DNA of 24,928 nt from CAZEJK01 sp964512045 (GTDB lineage Bacteria; Acidobacteriota; Thermoanaerobaculia; Thermoanaerobaculales; Sulfomarinibacteraceae): positions 1 through 24,928 of the forward strand of contig CAZEJK010000058.1 in NCBI GenBank assembly GCA_964512045.1, in the 5' to 3' direction. Positions within the stretch are counted from its first letter, which is position 1; each line of letters starts with the position of its first letter. A model generated the notes under the pieces. That model had not been told where the DNA came from, did no database searches, and was given only the letters and a program-made list of their open reading frames with translations. Below are positions 1-8,865 of the stretch, piece after piece. A program made the translations under genes and the position numbers.

Positions 1-326
1 TCTATGAAGTTCAACCCGCTATACTCAAGCCCCTGGAAGAGGTTGAAGCTGTCCACATATCCGAGGGGATCGGGTTGCACAAAGTTCTGGAGCGCGGGGT
101 CGTACGTCCACTTCGAGGTGCCGTACTCGCCCGGGTGCGCCGGAAAGAGCCGGAAGCGCTGGTGGGTCTGTGGTTGCGTTGCCTCTGCGGGTGCGTCGCG
201 GAGGGGATCGTAGAGGACGGTGTCGGGCAGGCGGGTGGCGGCGGTGGGGAGTGGCGTCAGAACGGCTGCGATGAGGATCGCCAGCAGGAGCTGCGCCACC
301 CGGGCCGTGCGGTTCGAGCCGATCAC
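1..326 (-). CDS. Exported RHS-core-motif protein, partial (C-terminus off the window edge)
   Basis: The reading frame starts at a GTG at 326-324 with GGAG a few bases upstream and runs off the left edge after about 108 codons. The first ~30 residues form a signal peptide: MIGSNRTARVAQ, then a hydrophobic run LLLAILIAAVL, then a small-residue cleavage region PTAA. Near residues 75-100 lies YDPALQNFVQPDPLGYVDSF followed by NLFQGLEYSGLNFI. This matches the conserved RHS-repeat-associated core (YDP..GRF.QPDPLGY.DG.NLY....N.P.NFVDP). Proteins with this core normally have long YD-repeat arrays before it; here it lies within 110 residues of the signal peptide, so this is either a short orphan or a decayed remnant. 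Function cannot be assigned. The homology call rests on motif recognition and the end of the gene is not visible. Confidence 0.6.
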   Translation of the reverse strand, partial: MIGSNRTARVAQLLLAILIAAVLTPLPTAATRLPDTVLYDPLRDAPAEATQPQTHQRFRLFPAHPGEYGTSKWTYDPALQNFVQPDPLGYVDSFNLFQGLEYSGLNFI

Positions 327-513
327 TGCTCCATGGTACCGCGACAGGGTCTGGGCACGGTCTTCGGCTCCCGTGTCAGGGAACGAGGTGATCTGCGGCC
401 GATGGATCAGAGCTTCGTACTCGACCAGGCCGGCGCGCCGCGAACGCGTCGAGCGGTGCCCGGCTCACGATCGGACCTTCCTCGTACGACTCGGACGATG
501 GAGCACCCTGTGT

Positions 514-969
514 CTACGAGGCCCGTGGATCCACGATCGTGAGTGCATCGAACAGCTCGAAGTCGCGAGGGTTGCACGTGATCAGATCGGTGACGTGATG
601 GCGCATCAGGGTGGCAGCCAACAGGGTATCCGCAACACGACGTCTCCCCAGCGCATGTCGGTCCAACAGCTTGAATGCCAAAGCGATGGAGTCCTCGTCG
701 ACTGCAACGCACTCTACGTTGCTGCGATGGAGGAAGCTGTTGGCCAACGCGAGCGCCTCGCCCATCGGCACAGGCGGATCGAACCTCCGAGCGTCGGTGA
801 TCACATGCACAAGCTCGTGCAGCACCAACGGGGTGACAATCAGCGCCGACTTCGCCTCCTCGAGCCGAGACTGCACGAAGCCCCGAACGGCGCGATGGTC
901 AGGCATCGCCGGGATATGCGCGTACACAAGCACGTTGGTGTCGACACCGAGCCGCCGGCGGTCAATCAC
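514..969 (-). CDS. PIN-domain ribonuclease toxin, VapC-like
   Basis: This is a 151-residue PIN-domain protein, the usual VapC size. The start is a GTG at 969-967 that overlaps the end of the antitoxin gene by 8 nt (antitoxin stop 964-962), which implies translational coupling. Residues that fit the metal-binding acidic cluster are D10 in GVDTNVLVYA, E52 in LHELVHV, D114 in VADTLLAAT and D136 in TCNPRDFELF. All four sit in typical PIN motifs, so the enzyme looks intact. VapC toxins cleave RNA, often tRNA or rRNA, when freed from their antitoxin; the target here cannot be read from sequence. A longer in-frame extension exists upstream, but it runs through the antitoxin gene and is arginine/serine-rich, so I excluded it. 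Confidence 0.88.
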   Translation of the reverse strand: MIDRRRLGVDTNVLVYAHIPAMPDHRAVRGFVQSRLEEAKSALIVTPLVLHELVHVITDARRFDPPVPMGEALALANSFLHRSNVECVAVDEDSIALAFKLLDRHALGRRRVADTLLAATLMRHHVTDLITCNPRDFELFDALTIVDPRAS

Positions 970-1198
970 GCGCGAACACCTCGTCGTACAGCTCGGCTCT
1001 GGAAGGGAGCGACTCGACCGGTCGATGGCCGGTGAGAAGCGGAAGCTCTTCGAGCGGCGTTCTTCGCTCGAGGCGCTCGGTCCGATAGAGCAGCATCGCG
1101 TCACGGATCAGCTGGGCGATGGATGTGTTGCGCTCTCTCGCGGCCTTTCGAAACGCCTCATAGTCATCGTTTGATACCGATAGTGATATGGGTTTCAT
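962..1198 (-). CDS. Ribbon-helix-helix-type antitoxin, VapB-like
   Basis: This is a 78-residue protein beginning MKPISLSVSNDDYEAFRKAA. The N-terminus is a short beta strand followed by two helices (ARERNTSIAQLIRDAMLLY), the ribbon-helix-helix layout of dimeric DNA-binding antitoxins. The C-terminal half (about residues 41-78) is charged and proline-containing, as in the segments that wrap the partner toxin. It lies directly before and overlaps the PIN toxin gene, the standard antitoxin-first order. I chose the ATG at 1198-1196 because the RHH strand begins there; an in-frame ATG at 1219-1217 would add seven residues. The chosen start overlaps a perfect inverted repeat that is a plausible autoregulation site. 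Confidence 0.85.
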   Translation of the reverse strand: MKPISLSVSNDDYEAFRKAARERNTSIAQLIRDAMLLYRTERLERRTPLEELPLLTGHRPVESLPSRAELYDEVFARD

Positions 1199-1234
1199 AT
1201 TGACAACAATATCATCCATACAGCGCACTCTCAA
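1197..1234 (-). promoter_or_regulatory. Putative toxin-antitoxin promoter and operator palindrome
   Basis: On the minus strand a TTGAGA box (1234-1229) is followed after 15 bases by GATATT (1213-1208), a weak -35/-10 pair. A perfect inverted repeat, ATATTG-TTGT-CAATAT, occupies 1212-1197. It overlaps the -10 box and the antitoxin ATG. RHH antitoxins commonly repress their own promoter through such sites, so this is a good operator candidate. If the boxes are real, the transcript starts at or just before the ATG and is nearly leaderless. Confidence 0.45.
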
Positions 1235-1325
1235 CCAAGGTGTCCGAATGCTCCGTTGGGTTCCCGTCATCGCCTGGCGGGATCGATCCCCGCGCTGTGA
1301 TCCTGCGACCGCGACCGAGCGTGGT

Positions 1326-1637
1326 TCACCCGCTGCTCGGGAGCCGAACGATCTGTGGCTTGCGGCCGGGGACGCGCTCGAGGCGGCCTTTGGACTCGAG
1401 GTCGAGCTTGACGACGACGGTGTACCACGTGACCGATCCGAGCTGCTCGAGCTCGCCGTGAGCAAGCCGGCTGCGGACCTCGTCGGCGAGGCGCTGGAAT
1501 GGGACGCCGCCTTCCGACTCACGGACGACAGCCATGATGGCCAGCTCGACCGCTTCGTACTTCCACCTCGGGATGCGCGTCGGCGCCTTCCCGGGCTGGG
1601 GGTTCTCACACATCACGGTCTCCTGCTCCCGCGACAT
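1326..1637 (-). CDS. Small DUF6958-like hypothetical protein
   Basis: This is a 103-residue soluble protein with no signal or membrane segment. After a variable N-terminus comes PRWKYEAVELAIMAVV, then GVPFQRLADEVRSRL, GSVTWYTVVVKLDLESKG and RLERVPGRKPQIVR. The pattern of two helices, a GSVxWYxxxVKLDLE motif and an arginine-rich end is what I recall of DUF6958, whose fold suggests a winged-helix-like module; the function is unknown. The ATG at 1637-1635 is chosen because GGAGG (1648-1644) lies six bases upstream; the adjacent ATG at 1640 is too close to it, and an internal ATG at 1613 also has a GGAG. The family name is from memory and needs a profile search. Confidence 0.6.
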   Translation of the reverse strand: MSREQETVMCENPQPGKAPTRIPRWKYEAVELAIMAVVRESEGGVPFQRLADEVRSRLAHGELEQLGSVTWYTVVVKLDLESKGRLERVPGRKPQIVRLPSSG

Positions 1638-1700
1638 CATCGCCCTCCGGATCGGTCTGCCGAAGGACAACCGCGGAGCAGCAAGGAGTCTTCCACGACG

Positions 1701-2195
1701 TTAGTCCTCGTCCACCAGACCCAACCGCTCGTGCCAGTGGGCAATCGACTCGTCCGGGTACTCGTCACACCGCTTGTCCTGTGGGTCGGCGCGCACCTCC
1801 ACCCAGCCGGCCTTGGAGCCGAGCATCAGGTGCGTGCGCTCCGGTGGCTTCGGCAGCGGCGTGTCGATCGCCGAGGCAAACGGATGGACGAGCTCCGGCC
1901 AGCGCGGGTCCCACACCCACAGCGCACTGCCGCAGCTCCGGCAGAACCGGCGCTCGCCCGGGCTGACAGTGATCTCGTGGGTCTCGGGGTCCTCGATCCG
2001 CGCGTTGTACACCCCGGTCGCCTCGCGGCCCTCCACCTTCAGGGAGCCCGCCAGGCCGCTCAGGTTGATGGCGTAGCCGCCCCCTCCGTCGGTCTTCCGG
2101 CAGATCGAGCAGTAGCAGAGGTTGTACGGGTACGGATGCGGCGACTCCACGGTGAAACGGACCGCTTGGCAGTGGCAGGAACCCTCCAGGTGCAT
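1701..2195 (-). CDS. GFA family zinc-binding protein (glutathione-dependent formaldehyde-activating enzyme-like)
   Basis: This is a 164-residue protein with the GFA/CENP-V fold signature. Zinc-binding cysteines appear as GSCHCQAVRF (C7, C9), NLCYCSICRKT (C27, C29, C32) and a later FCRSCGSALW. Members are carbon-sulfur lyase-like zinc proteins; the founding Gfa binds the glutathione-formaldehyde adduct, but most homologues have no proven substrate, so I give no enzyme name. The start ATG follows GGAGGAG two bases upstream. Only 10 bases separate the start from the stop of RND pump 2, and the ribosome site abuts that stop (AGTGAAGGAGGAGCG), so it is probably the last gene of the efflux operon. 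There is no sign of a functional link to efflux beyond position. Confidence 0.85.
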   Translation of the reverse strand: MHLEGSCHCQAVRFTVESPHPYPYNLCYCSICRKTDGGGGYAINLSGLAGSLKVEGREATGVYNARIEDPETHEITVSPGERRFCRSCGSALWVWDPRWPELVHPFASAIDTPLPKPPERTHLMLGSKAGWVEVRADPQDKRCDEYPDESIAHWHERLGLVDED

Positions 2196-2205
2196 CGCTC
2201 CTCCT

Positions 2206-5200
2206 TCACTCTGACGCCGTCTCTGTTGCTGCGGGCGCACCACGCGCCGTCAGCGCTGCCTTGGCGACCCGGGACGCGTGCTCGCGCGCGTCGTCGAAGA
2301 AGGTGTAGAACACCGGGACGACGAGCAGCGTCAGGAGCGTGGCGGTTGTCATGCCGCCGATCAGGGTGAGCCCGAAGCTGGTGTACGACAGGCCGATGGA
2401 GGTAGGCCCTCCGAGCGTGAGCGGGACCATCCCGCAGATGGTGGTCGTGGCGGTCATCATGATCGGCCGGAACCGCCGGTGGGCCGCCGTGAGCAGCGCT
2501 TCGGTGCGGTCCATGCCGCCGGCGCGCAGCCGGTTGACGTAGTCGATGAGGACGATGCCGTTGTTGACGACCACGCCGATCAGGAGGATCCCGCCGACGA
2601 TCCCGAGCATGTCGATGTTGCGTCCGACCGCCCAGTGGATCCAGCCAACACCGATGGAGGCGAGCGGAATCGTGCTGACGATCGACAGCGGCAGGATGAA
2701 GCTCTCAAACAGGAACCCCATCAGCAGGTAGATGAACACCACCGAGACGAGCGCCGCGAACTGCAGCGCCTCCTGATCCTCGTTTGCGGAGCTGCTGGTG
2801 CGTCCCGTGCCGACGCTGACGCCCTCTGGCAGGTCGAGCTGGCGCACGAACGCTCCCAGTCGCTGCCGGGCCTCGTCCTCCCGGCCCTCCTCCAGCTCGA
2901 GGGTGATGCTGCGGGCGATCTGCTTGTCGCGCCGGTAGATACCGCGGCGAGACTGGAGGAACTCGGTGTCCGAGATGCTCGCCACGGAGACAAAGCCGTC
3001 GGCCGCCGGCACCCAGAAGCTGTTCAGATCGTCGAGAGATGAGCGGTCCTCCTCCTCGAACCGGACCCGCACCGGGATGTCGCGGCCGTCCTGCCAGTAC
3101 CGATTCAGCTGCTGACCACGCAACGCGTAGCCGACGACCCCCGCCACCACCTGCGGCGAGACTCCGATCCGCTGCGCGCGCTCGCGATCGATGATGAGAC
3201 CGAGCTCCGAGGGCGGGAGCTCACCCGAGCGCTGCAGGCCCAGCACCCCATCCAGGGCCACCAGCGTCTCCTCGAGCCGTTCGGCCACGACCTCGAGCTC
3301 CTCGGAGTCCTCACCGTACAGGGTCACCGCGTACGTCGTCTGGTCGTCGGACTCCTCCACGTCGCTCTCCTGACCGGTGTACAGCTTCACGCCGGGTTTC
3401 TCGGGCAAACGCTCCATCAGCCGCTCAGTGGCCTCGCGGGGAGTGAGGTCCGGCTTGGTGCGCGGGTTGTTGAACCAGCCCTCCAGCTCTCCATAGCGGA
3501 CCTGGTGGAACAGAAAGTGGCCGGAAAGGTCGAGCTCGTCGCCCATCTCCTCGAGCACCTTCTCGCACTCGAGGAAGTACTGCTCCGTCTCCTCCAGCGT
3601 CATGTTCGGCGGCATCTCCACGCTGACCTCGATGCTCGTGCGCTCCTCATCCTGGATCGGCACGACCTCGAGCGAGCGGAACGCGACACCAACGGTCAGG
3701 GCAAACACGGCGGCCAACACCAGCACGAGGTCCAGCCGACGACGAAGCGAGAGTGCAAGCAGCCGGTTGTACGCGGCGTTGAGGCGTCCGAGGGTCGCGT
3801 CATAAAGCCTGGCCAGGACGTTCTCCATCCCGTCGTGGAAACGGTTCCAGGTCCGCGCCAGCCGCGACTGCCCACGCGGCTTGCCGTTGCGCAGGGTCAG
3901 GTAGACGCTCAACGGCACGAACACCCCGGCCACCACCAGCGACGCCGCAAGCGCCACCGAGATCGGGATCGACAGCCGCAGTAAAATCACCTGCGCCTGC
4001 CCCTCCACCAGCGAGACCGGCAGGAAGACGATGATGGTCGTCAGGGTCGCCATGGTCACGGCGAGCGCGATCTCGCCGGCGCCGCGGATGGCGGCCTCCC
4101 GGCGCGAAACGCCGGTGGCGTGCAGCCGGTGGATGTTCTCCGCCACCACCACCGAGTTGTCCACCAGCAGACCGATGGAGATCACCAGACCGAGGAGCGA
4201 CAGCACGTTGAGGGTCTCACCGGCGAAGAACATCACCGTCAGCGCCATCACGAGGCTCAACGGGATCGCCAGGGTGATGATCATCGTCATCCGGAACCGG
4301 CGCAGGAAGAAGAACAGCACGAGGATCGCGAAGAACCCGCCGATCTTGCCGGAGTTGACGAGGGTGCTCAGCGACTCACGGATCACCTGAGCCTGATCGA
4401 ACAGTGGCACCATGTCGACGGCGTTGAGGCGCGGATCGTCTTGCAGCTCCTCGACCACCCGGTTGATCCGGTCCGCCACCTGGATGGCGTTGGCGGGGCC
4501 TTCCTTGAAGACCACCAACGCCACGGCGGGACGTGAGTTGGCACGGACCCTGAAGTCACGATCCGGGGCCTGATAGCGGACCGTGGCGACATCGGACAGG
4601 CGCACGCTGGGCGCCACCGGCCGGTTGCGCAGCGCGTCGAGGTCTTCGTAGCGAGCCACGGAGCGCAGCAGCATCTTCGAGCCGCCATCCACGACCCACC
4701 CCGAGGCCAGAGAGAAGTTGTCGTTGCCCAGCTCCTGCGCCAGCTGGTAGATGTTGAGGCCCGCGGCCTCCGTCCGCTCGCGATCGAGCTCGATCAGAAT
4801 CTCCTTCTCCTCGAGCCCGTTGGCGGTCACCGACGCGACGCCGTCGATCCGTTCCAGCGGAACCACAATCTGGTTCTGGATCAGCCCGTAGGCGTCCACC
4901 AGCGCCGGATCGANNNNNNNNNNGATCGACCGCTAACCCGAGCACGTAGACCGGAATCCCGCTCTCGTCGTGCTTGCGGATGAACACCCGGTCGGCGTCG
5001 CTGGGTAGCTGCGCCCTCGCCCGTTGCACCCGGTCGCGCACCTCCAGGTAGGCCACGTCCATATCCGTGCCGGACTTGAACACCATCCACACCGAGCCGC
5101 TACCGGTCTGCGAGTACGAGCTCATCCGCTCGAGCCCACGAACCGTGGACAGCTCCTCCTCCATCGGCAGCACGACCTTGTCGAGCACCTCCTGGGGCGG

Positions 5201-5410
5201 CGCGTCGCGCCAGGGGATCCACACCTGCAAGAACGGGGCGGTGAACCCCCTGGGGACGAGCTCCAAGGGGATCCCGATGCCGGCGACAACACCGACGACC
5301 AGGATCGAGGCGAGCAGGACCAGGACAGTGATCCGCCGACGCAGCGAGAAGCGCGGCAGCAGCTCCTCGAACCGCCCCATGGGAACCTCGGCGCGATCTG
5401 CGGCGCTCAC
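2206..5410 (-). CDS. RND efflux permease, second pump subunit (AcrB/CusA superfamily), interrupted by a spurious assembly gap
   Basis: This is an inner-membrane proton-driven efflux transporter. The start is GTG at 5410, sharing GTGA with the stop of pump 1. A 10-N gap (4914-4923) appears to break the frame, but both flanks carry GATCGA; merging them gives VLGLAVDPALVDAYG and one frame of 1062 residues, normal for RND pumps. TM1 is near residues 26-48, periplasmic porter and docking domains follow, and TM2-6 and TM8-12 flank a second large periplasmic loop. The TM4 motif reads SIGLLVDNSVVVAEN (D412, N413), so one aspartate replaces the DD pair of AcrB. TM10 carries VGGILLIGVVVNNGIVLIDY with no AcrB-type lysine. 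The substrate is unknown. The system is probably a two-pump assembly like MdtBC, but sequence alone does not tell drug from metal export. Confidence 0.9.
4908..4929. other. Assembly gap (10 N) with duplicated GATCGA flanks
   Basis: Ten undetermined bases (4914-4923) are bordered by GATCGA on the left (4908-4913) and GATCGA on the right (4924-4929). Removing the Ns plus one copy (16 bases) makes the RND gene 3189 bases, exactly divisible by three, and joins LGLAVD to DPALVDAYG. The gap is therefore most likely a scaffolding artefact with no missing sequence. Confidence 0.8.
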
Positions 5411-8400
5411 GACGCCTCCCCAACCGTATCCGCGAGCCGACGGTGCGGCATCACCACCGCCACCGCGCGGTCGAGCACTGCGTACACCACCGGCACCACC
5501 ACCAGCGTCAACACCGTCGACACGATCAGCCCGGAGATCACCGCGATCGCCATCGGAGTGCGGATCTCGGCGCCATCACCGAGCCCGAGCGCCATCGGAG
5601 TCAAACCGAGAGCGGTTGTCGCCGTCGTCATCAGGATTGGCCGCAGTCGCACCGTTCCGGCCGTGACGATCGCCTCCACCGGCGCCAGCCCACGACCGCG
5701 CAACGTGTTGATGTAATCCACCAGCACGATGGCGTTGTTAACGACAATCCCGGCGAGCATGATCATCCCCAAAAAGACGACGATCGACAGCGAGATGTTG
5801 AGCGCCCACAAGGTGAGCATCGTCCCCAGGAACGCCAGCGGGATCGTGAACATGATCACCAGTGGATGCAGCAGCGACTCGAACTGTGCCGCCATGATGA
5901 CGTAGACCAGGAAGATCGACAGCCCCAGCGCCAGCAGCAGGCTTCCCTGGCTGCGCTCCCACTCCTCGCTCTGCCCGGTCACGAAGAACGTCATATCCGC
6001 CGGCCACTCGATCCTGTCGCCGACCTCCCTCTCGATGGCGGCCACCGCGCTGCCGAGAGAGGCATCACCGAGATTGGCGCGAACCAGGGCCACGCGACGG
6101 CCATCGATTCGACGGACCTCGCTCGGTCCTTCAGCCAGCTCGACGTCGGCGATCGCATCGAGCGAGACAGGCCGGCCTCCACCAGGGTTGACCACCAGCT
6201 CGCGCACGTCCAGGACCGACTCACGGTCCGTCTCCTCGTAGCGGACCACAATCGGAACCCGCCGATCCTTCATGTTGAAACGGCTCGCCTCTTCACCCTT
6301 CACCGCCGCTCGGACCAGCTCCGCAACCTCGGCAAGGTTCAGGTCGGCGCGCATCAGCCGCTCGCGGTCGTACACGATCTGCACCTCGGGGGCGCCGGTC
6401 CGCAGCGTGCCCTCCACATCCGCCAGCTCGGGCAAGGATGCCATGACCGACTCGACACGGTCTGCCGTGTCCTTCAGGCGCCCGAGATCGTCGCCATGCA
6501 CCTCCACCTCGATCGGAGTGCGGAAGCTGAAGAGCACGGGCCGCGCGACCCGCGCCTTGAGGTCCGGAATCGCCTCGAGCCGCTGGCGCAGGCGCGCGAT
6601 CACCCGCTGCTCGGCGGCTGGATCGGAGCTCTCGAGGAGTACCTTGAACCGGGCCGTGTGCTCCCCTTCGTCGGAGCGGCGCGTGTTGGTCGGGTCGTAA
6701 CCCAGCGTCAGCAGGAGAGACTGGATCTCGTTCTTGTCGGCCAGGATCGCCTGCTCCACCGGCGACAGGATCTCGGCAGTGCGCTCCAGCGGCGTGCCGA
6801 CCGGCAGTGCCACCTCGAACGTGAACTCACCCTGGTGCACCTCCGGCAGCAGCTCGGTGTCCAGGGACCGCGCCATCTGCCAGGTGAGAGCGAGCGCCGC
6901 TGCCGTTGCCACAACCACCGGGAGCGGATACCGCAACGCCGTGCGCAAGGTCCGCTCGTACCCCGCATGTAACCTGATCAGCGTCCCGGCAACCACAGCG
7001 AGCAACGGCCGTGTCAGCAACGCGAACACCGTACCGAGCCCACCCTTCAGCCATCGTCGCCAGATCAGGAGCAGGCCAGCCATTACAACCAATAGCAGCG
7101 TCCCCACCAGCTCGAAGACCGTACCTAAAACGAGGTAGACGAGCAGGTACGGGCCGGCCAGCGGCCACAGGAGAGGCCGCACCCTCTGAGCCTGATCGCG
7201 AACCGATCGCCACGCCCACCAGCGCACGCGCACATCCATGCGGGTCTCGCCGGCGAGATCCAGCCCCTGCCGACTGGCCAGCATCGGGATGAACAGCAGC
7301 GCCACCACCAGCGAGGCGAGCAGCGAGATCACCACGGCCAGGCCCAGGTCGCCGAACGCCTGACCGGCGATCCCCTCGACGAACACCATCGGCAGGAACA
7401 CCGCGATCGACGTCAGGGTCGACGCCACCACGGCAGTGCGCACCTCCTTTGTCCCTCGGATCGCAGCGTCGACGATTCCATCCCCCTCCTCGCGGCAGCG
7501 TGAGATCGACTCCAGGACCACGATCGAGGAGTCCACCAGCATGCCGATACCGAGGGCCAGTCCGCCGAGCGACATGATGTTGAGTGTCACTCCGAGCAGG
7601 TTCAGCGGTGCGAAGGTGATGAGCAGGGAGATCGGGATCGATACCGCAACGATTGCGGTGGGCCGGATATGACGCAGGAAGGCGAACAGCACGATGATCG
7701 CCAGCAACCCGCCGATGATGGCTGTGTTGCGCACCTCGTTGACGGATGATGCGATGAACACCGAGCGATCAGCCACCAACCGGAGGTCGAGGCCTTCGGC
7801 GCGGTGCAGCTCGGCTGCGAGCGTCGGTGCACCACCGGCTCCTTCCGGGCCCCCACCTCCAAGACGCCAACCCCGCCCACCGTCCTGTGCCGCCGCTGGC
7901 GCCCCAGCCGAAGGCGGCTCACCCACACGCTCCTTCACCCGCTCGGCCAACGCGACGATGTTGGTGTCCGCCTCCTTGTAGATATCGATCTGGACCGACT
8001 CGGCACCGTCGGTGCGGGTGATCATCTCTCGGTCCTTGTGCCCTCGGACCACCTCGGCGAGGTCGCCGATCCGCACCTCGCGGCCGTCCACGATCGCCAC
8101 CACAGTCTGTCGGATCTGCTCCAGGTTGGCGTACTCGTTCAGCGTACGGACCATGTACTCGGTACGTCCTTCGGTGATCGTACCGCCGGCGACGTTGATG
8201 TTCTCCTCGGCGAGGCGTCGGATCACGGTCCGTGCCGACAGACCGGTCTGACGGACCCGCTCCTCGTCGAGCCGGACCTCGATCTCCTCCTCGAGCCCGC
8301 CGCGAACACGCGCTGCGGCCACGCCCTTGATCGGCTCGAGCTGACGCTTCACCTGCAGCTCCGCGATCCGCCGCAGCCTCCGCAGACCTTCCTCACCCTC

Positions 8401-8865
8401 AAACCGTTCGCCCGAGCCGGACAGCGACAGCTCCAGGACGGGATCGAGCGACGGGTCGAACCTCAAGATCAGCGGACGCTCTGCCTCCTCTGGAAGAAAC
8501 ACCTGGTCGAGCTTCTCGATGGTGTCCTGGATGGCATCGGCCATCTCCGTGTCCCAGGAGAACTCGAGCACCACATCCGACAGACCCGCACGACTGATCG
8601 ATGAGATCCGGCGCAGGCCGCCGATGACACCGAGGGTCTCCTCGACCGGCCGGCTGACGTCGTTCTCCACCTCCTCGGGGGCCGCCCCGGGATACTCGGT
8701 CCGGACGGTCAGCGTCGGGTAGCTCAGCTCGGGCATGAGCGTGACGGGCAAGCGGCCGTAGGAGAAGTAGCCGAACACGACGGCAGCGAGGAACACCATC
8801 AGGATCGCCACCGGGCGCGAGGTCACGAACGCCGACACGACGTCCGTGCGGTCTGCGACGCTCAC
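5407..8865 (-). CDS. RND efflux permease, first pump subunit, with an enlarged central membrane loop
   Basis: This is a 1152-residue RND transporter starting at GTG 8865, overlapping the adaptor stop by GTGA. TM1 lies near residues 16-37, TM2-6 near 380-530, and the C-terminal TM8-12 include SIVVFLGMIMLAGIVVNNAI. The TM4 motif GIGMLVDSSIVVLES holds one aspartate (D445) followed by two serines instead of the AcrB DD pair. Two features are odd. A Gly/Ala/Pro-rich tract at about 315-350 (GEPPSAGAPAAAQDGG onward) lies in the porter domain. The TM6-TM7 linker is about 100 residues long (531-635) and contains extra hydrophobic stretches near 567-601 and 611-632, which accounts for the unusual length. 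It probably pairs with the pump encoded immediately downstream. No outer-membrane channel gene is in the window. Confidence 0.92.
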   Translation of the reverse strand: MSVADRTDVVSAFVTSRPVAILMVFLAAVVFGYFSYGRLPVTLMPELSYPTLTVRTEYPGAAPEEVENDVSRPVEETLGVIGGLRRISSISRAGLSDVVLEFSWDTEMADAIQDTIEKLDQVFLPEEAERPLILRFDPSLDPVLELSLSGSGERFEGEEGLRRLRRIAELQVKRQLEPIKGVAAARVRGGLEEEIEVRLDEERVRQTGLSARTVIRRLAEENINVAGGTITEGRTEYMVRTLNEYANLEQIRQTVVAIVDGREVRIGDLAEVVRGHKDREMITRTDGAESVQIDIYKEADTNIVALAERVKERVGEPPSAGAPAAAQDGGRGWRLGGGGPEGAGGAPTLAAELHRAEGLDLRLVADRSVFIASSVNEVRNTAIIGGLLAIIVLFAFLRHIRPTAIVAVSIPISLLITFAPLNLLGVTLNIMSLGGLALGIGMLVDSSIVVLESISRCREEGDGIVDAAIRGTKEVRTAVVASTLTSIAVFLPMVFVEGIAGQAFGDLGLAVVISLLASLVVALLFIPMLASRQGLDLAGETRMDVRVRWWAWRSVRDQAQRVRPLLWPLAGPYLLVYLVLGTVFELVGTLLLVVMAGLLLIWRRWLKGGLGTVFALLTRPLLAVVAGTLIRLHAGYERTLRTALRYPLPVVVATAAALALTWQMARSLDTELLPEVHQGEFTFEVALPVGTPLERTAEILSPVEQAILADKNEIQSLLLTLGYDPTNTRRSDEGEHTARFKVLLESSDPAAEQRVIARLRQRLEAIPDLKARVARPVLFSFRTPIEVEVHGDDLGRLKDTADRVESVMASLPELADVEGTLRTGAPEVQIVYDRERLMRADLNLAEVAELVRAAVKGEEASRFNMKDRRVPIVVRYEETDRESVLDVRELVVNPGGGRPVSLDAIADVELAEGPSEVRRIDGRRVALVRANLGDASLGSAVAAIEREVGDRIEWPADMTFFVTGQSEEWERSQGSLLLALGLSIFLVYVIMAAQFESLLHPLVIMFTIPLAFLGTMLTLWALNISLSIVVFLGMIMLAGIVVNNAIVLVDYINTLRGRGLAPVEAIVTAGTVRLRPILMTTATTALGLTPMALGLGDGAEIRTPMAIAVISGLIVSTVLTLVVVPVVYAVLDRAVAVVMPHRRLADTVGEAS

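Noticed and set aside
327..513. Small genes between the RHS-motif gene and vapC
   Set aside because: The open frames here have no ribosome site, no recognisable motif and overlap vapC antisense.
1279..1290. Palindrome GGGATCGATCCC as an operator or terminator
   Set aside because: It is isolated, has no T tract and lies away from any promoter box; GATC-rich palindromes are common in this composition.
4556..5410. True frameshift or pseudogene in the second RND pump
   Set aside because: The break coincides with the N run, and removing one duplicated GATCGA together with the Ns restores the frame exactly.
5443..6972. Long 509-codon open frame on the plus strand across the first RND gene
   Set aside because: It is antisense to a strongly conserved transporter and reads as His/Arg/Gln-rich low complexity; it is a GC-rich shadow frame. 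The same applies to plus-strand frames at 1188-2369, 12108-13004 and 14697-16400.
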